The position numbers and the translations under genes are program-made. From contig NZ_ATKM01000017.1 in NCBI RefSeq assembly GCF_000418555.1, positions 247,445 to 311,444 of the forward strand: a stretch of DNA of 64,000 nt, given 5' to 3'. Positions within the stretch are counted from its first letter, which is position 1. Each line of letters begins with the position of its first letter. The notes under the pieces were generated by a model. It was not told where the DNA came from, ran no database searches, and worked only from the letters and a program-made list of their open reading frames with translations. The DNA is from Pseudomonas sp. P818. Its GTDB lineage: Bacteria > Pseudomonadota > Gammaproteobacteria > Pseudomonadales > Pseudomonadaceae. Positions 58,860 to 64,000 of this stretch are shown piece after piece.

Positions 58860-59830
58860 CGCGCGGTGGTGCCGAAACGTCGCCGATATTCGCCAGGCGA
58901 CAGGCCCACCAGGCGGGTAAAGACCTTGCGAAACGCACCACTGTCGCGATACCCCACCTGCCAGGCCACCTGGTCGATGCTCTGACGGCTGAACTCGAGC
59001 ATTTCGCGCGCCTTGCTCACGCGCAGCTGCTGACAGTATTCGGTGGGTTTCAGCCCGGTGGCGGCGCGAAAGCGGCGCAGGAAAGTACGCTCCCCCAGCC
59101 CGGCACGCGCAGCCATATCGGCCAGGCTCGCCTCGGCGCCATCCTCTACCTGCAACCAGCGCTGTACGGCGAGCACTGCGGCGTCGCCATGATCCAGGCT
59201 GGGTGCAAAGCTGCTGAAATGGCGCTGCGATTCACGGTTCAGGTCCACCACCAGAAAGCGCGCAGTCTCGGCGGCAATGGTCGGCCCCAGCAGGCGCGTC
59301 ACCAAGGCCAGACCGAGATCGGTCCAGGCCATCAGACCACCGGCGGTGATCAGGTCACCGTCATCGATCACCATGCGCTCGGGCATTACCTGCACCCGCG
59401 GAAAACGCGCCGCCATCTGCGCAGCCAGTGCCCAGTGGGTGGTCACCGTGCGGCCTTCGAGCAAACCGGCCTCGGCCAGCGCAAAGGCGCCAGCGCAGAC
59501 CGAAGCCAGTAGCACGCCAGCGCCATGCTGCTCACGCAGCCAGTCGCGGTAGCAGGCAGCGAGCGGCTGCTCGGCAGCGTCGTCCAGACAGGGCGGCAGA
59601 ATCACCACCTGCGGCGTACCCACGGCCTGCGGCAGACTGTCGAACATGCGCTGCAGCCGTCCCGTTTCATCGGCCTGCCAATGACTGACGCGCAGCCGAG
59701 GCAACCCTTCACGCCCCAGCCCGGCAGCCATGCGATTGGCTACCGCGAACAGATCGCCCAGGCCATAAACCGCTGCCAACTGGGCACCGGGATAGCGCAA
59801 CAGGCCGATCTCCAGACAGCGCTCGCTCAT
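58856..59830 (-). CDS. GlxA-type AraC regulator with DJ-1/PfpI domain
   Basis: 324 residues: an N-terminal DJ-1/PfpI-like domain (GLLRYPGAQLAAVYGLGDLF; LLASVCAGAFALAEAGLLEGRTVTTHW with the conserved nucleophile-elbow Cys), then an AraC HTH pair (SLADMAARAGLGERTFLRRFRAATGLKPTEYCQQLRV; SIDQVAWQVGYRDSGAFRKVFTRLVGLSPGEYRRRF). It is divergent from the cysteine hydrolase gene (94-base gap) and probably controls it. Confidence 0.93.
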   Translation of the reverse strand: MSERCLEIGLLRYPGAQLAAVYGLGDLFAVANRMAAGLGREGLPRLRVSHWQADETGRLQRMFDSLPQAVGTPQVVILPPCLDDAAEQPLAACYRDWLREQHGAGVLLASVCAGAFALAEAGLLEGRTVTTHWALAAQMAARFPRVQVMPERMVIDDGDLITAGGLMAWTDLGLALVTRLLGPTIAAETARFLVVDLNRESQRHFSSFAPSLDHGDAAVLAVQRWLQVEDGAEASLADMAARAGLGERTFLRRFRAATGLKPTEYCQQLRVSKAREMLEFSRQSIDQVAWQVGYRDSGAFRKVFTRLVGLSPGEYRRRFGTTAR

Positions 59831-59924
59831 TGTCAGTTTTTCCCCGCAGATTGTCGGCCACGCCCATCCCCGCAGGCGCACCAGGGCGATAAGGTTTGCC
59901 GCACATCATCCCACGGAGACAACC

Positions 59925-60473
59925 ATGAGCAAGCGCGCCCTGATCCTGATCGACATCCAGAACGACTATTTCGCAGACGGCAAGTGGCCGCTCGAAGGTA
60001 TGCACAGCGCCGCCGCCAATGCCGCAAGGGTGCTAGCGGCTGCGCGCCAGGCGGGCAATAAGGTGATCCATGTACGCCATGAATTCGAAAGCGCCGACGC
60101 GCCCTTCTTCGCCCCCGGCAGCGTGGGTGCGAACATCCATCCGCAGGTGCAGCCGCTGGCGGGCGAAGCGGTGGTGCTCAAGCATCAGGTCAACGCCTTC
60201 CTCGGCACCGACCTCAAGGCCCAGCTGGACGCCGCCGGTATCGAGCAGATCACCCTGGTCGGGGCCATGAGCCATATGTGTATCGACGCGGCAGCGCGCG
60301 CCAGCAGCGACTTCGGCTACGCCACCACGGTGATCCACGATGCCTGCGCGACGCGCGACCAGGAGTTCGAAGGGCAACTGATTCCGGCCGCTCAGGTGCA
60401 TGCCGCCTATATGGCCGCACTGGCCTTCGCCTATGCGAACGTGGCATCTACCGAGCAGTACCTGGCCGACTGA
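59925..60473 (+). CDS. Isochorismatase-like cysteine hydrolase
   Basis: 182 residues with the complete triad Asp10 (ILIDIQNDYF), Lys86 (VVLKHQVNAF) and Cys119 (GAMSHMCIDAAAR, with the cis-peptide before it). Family members hydrolyse isochorismate, nicotinamide, N-carbamoyl compounds or related amides. The divergent GlxA-type regulator suggests an amine or amide substrate; not further resolved. Confidence 0.93.
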   Translation: MSKRALILIDIQNDYFADGKWPLEGMHSAAANAARVLAAARQAGNKVIHVRHEFESADAPFFAPGSVGANIHPQVQPLAGEAVVLKHQVNAFLGTDLKAQLDAAGIEQITLVGAMSHMCIDAAARASSDFGYATTVIHDACATRDQEFEGQLIPAAQVHAAYMAALAFAYANVASTEQYLAD

Positions 60474-60474
60474 A

Positions 60475-61590
60475 TCAGCTTGCCCCGAAGCGCTCCAGCT
60501 GCATCTCGCGCAAACGACTCAACGTGCGGCGAAAGGCAAAGCCGAGGTAGCCCTGGGTGTACAGCTCATCCAGCGCCACCTCGGCTTCGACGTACAACGG
60601 CACGCGGCGGTCGTAGCACTCGTCGACCAGGGCGATGAAACGGCGTACCGCATCGTCGTTGCGCGACAGCGCCGGCAGTTGCCGATCCCCCGCATCGACC
60701 CGCTCGGCACCGTCCTCGGTGCCACGGGCGATACGCCCCTCGCGCTGCTCGCCACCCAGGCACGGCACCTCGCCAAGAAGAATCGCCGGAAAGCGCTCGC
60801 ACAGCTCGATGAAGTCCGGCGCGGCCAGCGGCCGTTCACACAGATCCCTGAAGCGGCACCAGAGCGCCGCTGCGCTATGGCCGAGGTTTTCGATACGGCG
60901 ATGGCTGAGTTCTACCGGCTCGCAACTAATGGTTTGCCCCTCGCTCAGACGAGCGAAAAGCTCACCCAGTGCCTGCGGCTGCTGCACCCAGTAGCGCTGC
61001 ACCTCGGTACCGGGATGCAGACGATGATCCTGCGCGCCGTCCACGGTCACCACCTGCATGTGCGCCTCGAGCGCAGCGATGGCCGGCAGGAAACGCTCGC
61101 GGTTGTAGCCATCGGCATAGAGCTGAGCCGGCGGCTGGTTGGAGGTGGCCACCAGCACCACGCCCTGCTCCACCACCAGGCTGAGCAGGCGACCGAGCAG
61201 CATGGCATCGCCAATATCGCTGACGAACAGCTCGTCGAAACACAGCACGCGCACTTCGCGCCCCAGCTCCTCGGCCAGCAGGCGCAGCGGATCGGCATTG
61301 CCGGTGAGCTGAAACTGGCGGCGATGCACCCACTGCATGAAGTGATGGAAATGCTGCCGCCGTGCCGGTATGCGCAGGCTGTTGTAGAAGCTGTCCATCA
61401 GCCAGGTCTTGCCGCGCCCGACCGGCCCCCAGAGGTAGACGCCGAGCGGGCGCTCACCACGATGCACAGCCTCATGGCAGTGCTGCAGCGCATCCACGGC
61501 ACGGCGCTGCGCAGCATCGGCGACGAAACCGCCCGCCAGCGCACGTTGGTAGGCGGCCAGCGGTGAATCCGGTAACTGCGGGGCGTTCAC
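60475..61590 (-). CDS. zapE: ZapE/AFG1-like cell-division ATPase
   Basis: 371 residues: Walker A GPVGRGKT (55-62), Walker B LCFDELFVSD (Asp119, Glu120), sensor LVATSNQPP, and the arginine-finger region GYNRERFLPAI. ZapE destabilises FtsZ rings and is needed under low oxygen and heat in E. coli. The GTG start at 61590 overlaps the nitrilase stop by four bases; the longer frame to 62076 is a shadow of that gene. It is the last gene of a three-gene operon. Confidence 0.93.
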   Translation of the reverse strand: MNAPQLPDSPLAAYQRALAGGFVADAAQRRAVDALQHCHEAVHRGERPLGVYLWGPVGRGKTWLMDSFYNSLRIPARRQHFHHFMQWVHRRQFQLTGNADPLRLLAEELGREVRVLCFDELFVSDIGDAMLLGRLLSLVVEQGVVLVATSNQPPAQLYADGYNRERFLPAIAALEAHMQVVTVDGAQDHRLHPGTEVQRYWVQQPQALGELFARLSEGQTISCEPVELSHRRIENLGHSAAALWCRFRDLCERPLAAPDFIELCERFPAILLGEVPCLGGEQREGRIARGTEDGAERVDAGDRQLPALSRNDDAVRRFIALVDECYDRRVPLYVEAEVALDELYTQGYLGFAFRRTLSRLREMQLERFGAS

Positions 61591-62471
61591 CGCAGCACCA
61601 GCCGACCGCCTTCGAACTGCCGTGGCCAGTCGCGGCGGGTGAATACCTGGCCCTGCTCGCGCACGCGGCGTACCTCGGCCAGATCCAGCTCGGCGATCAG
61701 CCAGTGGCTGCGTGTGGGGCACAGCTCCGCGCTCTCGGCGATCACCCCATTGGCAGGCATGCCATAGTCCGACGGCACGTACAGCGCGGCACGGCCGATG
61801 TTCTCGTCCAGCGCCGGCGACCAGGGTGCCAGGCCGACCGTGGGCGACTGCAGCACGGCAATCTGGTTTTCCAGGGCACGGGCCTGGGCACCAATGCGTA
61901 CGCGATGGAAGCCCGCTTCGGTATCGGTGCAGCTGGGCGCCAGGATCAGGTCGACGCCAGCCTCGGCCAGGGTGCGCGCCAGCAGCGGGAACTCGTTGTC
62001 GTAGCAGATCAGAATGCCCAGCTTGCCATGCGGCGTGTCGAACACCTTGAGCCCGCTGCCAGCGGCGATCTGCCACTGCTCCAGTTCGAAACGGGTCATC
62101 ATCAGCTTGTCCTGGCTGCCCAGGCAGCCCTCCGGGCCGAACAGCCAGGCGCGGTTGCGGTAGACGCCATCATCATCCCGCACGGCTACCGAGCCGGGCT
62201 GCAGATAGACCTTGAGCCGGCGCGCCAGGCTTTCGCACAGTTCCAGCCAGCGCGGCAGCATTGGCTGGATGCCGGCGATGGAGCCGTGCAGGTCGCTGCG
62301 CTGAGTTTCCGGTAACTGCCCGGTAAGCACCAGGCCGGCGTATTCCGGCAACAGCAGCAACTCGGCGCCCTGCCCGGCTGCCTCCTCGCACAACGTGGTC
62401 AGATGTTCGGCGTAGGCGTCCCAGCTCGTCAGCAGGTCGATGTGATATTGGCAGGCGGCAAGCTTGATCAT
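61587..62471 (-). CDS. Carbon-nitrogen hydrolase (nitrilase superfamily)
   Basis: 294 residues with the Glu43-Lys122-Cys156 triad (LLPEYAGL, GSQDKLMMTRFE, ILICYDNEFP). It is an amidase of the omega-amidase/carbamoylputrescine type rather than a true nitrilase, judged by Cys context and length. Its ATG overlaps the GNAT stop (TGATG). It lies between GNAT and zapE, an arrangement that suggests GNAT and the hydrolase act on one amine-derived compound. Substrate unknown. Confidence 0.92.
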   Translation of the reverse strand: MIKLAACQYHIDLLTSWDAYAEHLTTLCEEAAGQGAELLLLPEYAGLVLTGQLPETQRSDLHGSIAGIQPMLPRWLELCESLARRLKVYLQPGSVAVRDDDGVYRNRAWLFGPEGCLGSQDKLMMTRFELEQWQIAAGSGLKVFDTPHGKLGILICYDNEFPLLARTLAEAGVDLILAPSCTDTEAGFHRVRIGAQARALENQIAVLQSPTVGLAPWSPALDENIGRAALYVPSDYGMPANGVIAESAELCPTRSHWLIAELDLAEVRRVREQGQVFTRRDWPRQFEGGRLVLR

Positions 62472-63058
62472 CAGGTGAGTTCCTTGAGCCAGAACGACAT
62501 GGGCTTGGCCGATTCCTCGGTCTCGTCCAGGTCGCGCCAGTGGTACTGGGTATGCAATTCGGGATGATGGCGATAGCCGCGGCGCGCCCAGAAGGCGTCC
62601 AGCGGCTGATAGTCGGCGGGCCGGCGCGGGTGATCGGCCGGGCGCTGCACGGCGCAGAAGGCGCACCAGTCGAAACGCCCCAAGCGCCGCGCATGGGCCT
62701 CGCGTTCGGCGAAGAAGCGCACGCCCAGACCACGTCCGCGCCAGCCCGGCAACACTACCGACTCGGCGCAGTAGAAGATGCGCGCGGGATCCCAGCCTGC
62801 CGAGAGGAACGGCTGCTGGAATTCCTCGGTTTCGTCAGCCAACGGCAGCGCCGTGGACGCACCGACCACGCGCCCCTCGTCACGCACCAGCACGCACAGG
62901 CTATCGGCGCTGCGCACGTAGGTGTCGAGGTACTCGGCCTCGTAATCGAGGCTGCCGTCGTAGAGGTAGGGGAATTCGCGGAAGACCGTGATCCGCAAAT
63001 GCGCCAGGTCTTCGATGTGGGGCGCTATCTGCGGCCCCTGGAGCAATTCGATGTCCAT
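62471..63058 (-). CDS. GNAT-family N-acetyltransferase
   Basis: 195 residues. The acetyl-CoA-binding motif A is ESVVLPGWRGRGLGVRFFAEREAHAR; the start ITVFREFPYLYDGSLDYEAEYLDTY belongs to the same GNAT subgroup. The stop overlaps the start of the nitrilase gene. It opens the GNAT - nitrilase - zapE operon. Confidence 0.92.
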   Translation of the reverse strand: MDIELLQGPQIAPHIEDLAHLRITVFREFPYLYDGSLDYEAEYLDTYVRSADSLCVLVRDEGRVVGASTALPLADETEEFQQPFLSAGWDPARIFYCAESVVLPGWRGRGLGVRFFAEREAHARRLGRFDWCAFCAVQRPADHPRRPADYQPLDAFWARRGYRHHPELHTQYHWRDLDETEESAKPMSFWLKELT

Positions 63059-63170
63059 CTGGAGTCGTTCGCCAGCAGCAAGGTGACGCCGGCGACTATG
63101 CCGGCACGAAAGCGCGAACTTATCATGCGTGCCAACCCACCACTAACCACGCTACGAAAGGAACTTAGCC

Positions 63171-63569
63171 ATGACCGCCACCGAACTGGTTCAGGCCTAC
63201 TACGCCGCCTTCAATGCCGGCGACATGCCCGCCTTCCTCGACCTGCTGGCCGAGGACGTGGTGCACGACATCAACCAGGGTGAACGCCAAGTCGGCAAGG
63301 CCACCTTCGCCGCCTTCATGGACAAGATGAACCGCTGCTACCGCGAGCGCCTGGCCGATATCGTGGTGATGCAGAACGCTGCCGGCGACCGCGCCGCCGC
63401 CGAGTTCGTGGTGCACGGCGAATACCTGGCCGACGACGAAGGCCTGCCCCCGGCCAACGGCCAGACCTATGTACTGCCGGCCGGCGCCTTCTTCGAGATC
63501 AAGAACGGCAAGGTGGCGCGCATCAGCAACTACTACAACCTTAACGACTGGGTCGCTCAGGTCGGCTGA
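63171..63569 (+). CDS. Ketosteroid-isomerase-related (NTF2-like/SnoaL-type) protein
   Basis: 132 residues: cone-shaped NTF2-like fold starting ELVQAYYAAFNAGDMPAFLDLLAEDVVHDINQG and ending FFEIKNGKVARISNYYNLNDWVAQVG. The segment EYLADDEGLPPANGQTYVLPAG fits the ketosteroid-isomerase-related family. AAAGGAA is upstream of the ATG. Activity is unknown; many members bind small hydrophobic ligands. A weak hairpin (63587-63607) follows. Confidence 0.9.
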   Translation: MTATELVQAYYAAFNAGDMPAFLDLLAEDVVHDINQGERQVGKATFAAFMDKMNRCYRERLADIVVMQNAAGDRAAAEFVVHGEYLADDEGLPPANGQTYVLPAGAFFEIKNGKVARISNYYNLNDWVAQVG

Positions 63570-63586
63570 ACCTACTCAGACAGGGA

Positions 63587-63607
63587 CCGAGCCTTTCAGC
63601 CGCTCGG
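63587..63607 (+). terminator. Weak hairpin after the ketosteroid-isomerase-like gene
   Basis: CCGAGC (63587-63592) and GCTCGG (63602-63607), extended by partial GGGA/TTCC pairing, then CTTG. The stem is short and the T-run weak. Confidence 0.4.
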
Positions 63608-63635
63608 TTCCTTGACGCACAAGATGCCTCCCGGC

Positions 63636-63992
63636 TCAGTTAACCCAATACAGTCCACGTTGCTCGGCCAGCCGCGCTCGCTCCCGATCCAGCTCGGCCC
63701 GTAGCTCTTCTTCGCTGGGCAGCACCAGCTTGTATTTGCTGGCGAACAGTTGCTCGCTGCCCTGCAGCACCGAGTAACGCACCACGGACGCATCCTTCTG
63801 TGCACAGAGGATGATGCCCACGGTTGGGCCGTCTTCCGGGCCACGCCTGAGGTCATCGAACATGCGCACGTACATGTCCATCTGGCCGATGTCCTGATGG
63901 GTCAACTCGCCGCGCTTGAGATCGAAAATGACAAAGCACTTGAGCAGGTAGTTGTTGAGCACATATTTCATACTTTCCCAAGTTTTCAGCAA
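63636..63992 (-). pseudogene. C-terminal part of a DUF1016/PDDEXK nuclease (YhcG-like), truncated or broken
   Basis: 118 codons match the C-terminal nuclease domain only: CFVIFDLKRGELTHQDIGQMDMYVRMFDD (catalytic Asp-x-Lys and the following region), VGIILCAQKDASVVRYSVLQGSEQLFASKYKLVLPSEEELRAEL. The first ~200 residues are absent, and an in-frame TGA (63998-63996) lies just before the TTG at 63992. The window ends eight bases further, so an upstream piece in another frame cannot be ruled out. This family accompanies restriction or toxin-type loci and is often broken. Confidence 0.55.
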
Positions 63993-64000
63993 GTTTCACA

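Overview
The window is 64 kb of GC-rich chromosome from a gammaproteobacterium, most likely a Pseudomonas of the mendocina/oleovorans type (Ectopseudomonas). That placement is inference. It rests on protein flavour (opgGH, bglX, mnmC, zapE, pap, DsdA, MHYT-GGDEF-EAL), a CTG-N10-CAG LexA box before yebG, Pseudomonas-style REP hairpins, and a block Usp - pyruvate kinase - enoyl-CoA hydratase - ferredoxin reductase - diguanylate cyclase - class I fumarase that matches, as I remember it, PA4328-PA4333 of P. aeruginosa. Most of the sequence is densely packed core or soft-core genome. No tRNA, rRNA, CRISPR array, prophage or complete insertion sequence was seen.

Layout. 1-6 kb: a truncated periplasmic solute-binding protein, an enoyl reductase-like MDR enzyme, an MHYT-GGDEF-EAL c-di-GMP protein, and a glxR-hyi pair for tartronate semialdehyde/hydroxypyruvate without the carboligase. 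6.1-9.3 kb: a four-gene PhnCDE-type oxyanion ABC transporter. 9.5-12.2 kb: Sua5, a small acidic protein, then a lower-GC patch with a decayed AraC regulator, an orphan lipoprotein and a 140-bp palindromic MITE-like insertion. 12.2-15.8 kb: a LysR gene divergent from two SDR genes, a second orphan solute-binding protein and a 57-residue small protein. 15.9-21.6 kb: one minus-strand run of LysE exporter, two overlapping LysR regulators, GST, and a three-domain PNPOx-FNR-2Fe2S protein, possibly followed by a small ORF. This run is the best candidate for an undescribed redox/detoxification unit.

21.7-32 kb: thiolase, a REP cluster, polyphosphate:AMP phosphotransferase, mnmC, EamA exporter, UvrD-like helicase, LysR and an MFS exporter. 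32-40.6 kb: cytochrome b561, the opgGH glucan operon, bglX and a divergent AraC regulator. 40.7-48.5 kb: SWIM-SNF2 helicase, PsiE, SOS-controlled yebG, small proteins, leucine dehydrogenase, SirB1-like, PilZ, DUF4124 and a lipoprotein. 48.6-56.7 kb: TPR lipoprotein, Usp, then the pyk-ECH-ferredoxin reductase-GGDEF-fumarase block. Here pyruvate kinase is interrupted by an apparent 32-base deletion and frameshift.

56.7-64 kb: D-serine dehydratase, DUF1028, a GlxA-type regulator divergent from a cysteine hydrolase, a tightly overlapped GNAT - nitrilase - zapE operon, a ketosteroid-isomerase-like protein, and the C-terminal end of a DUF1016/PDDEXK nuclease that runs into the window edge with an in-frame stop just upstream. 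Start codons were chosen from ribosome-binding sites and overlaps with the previous gene, so several genes are shorter than their longest open frame.
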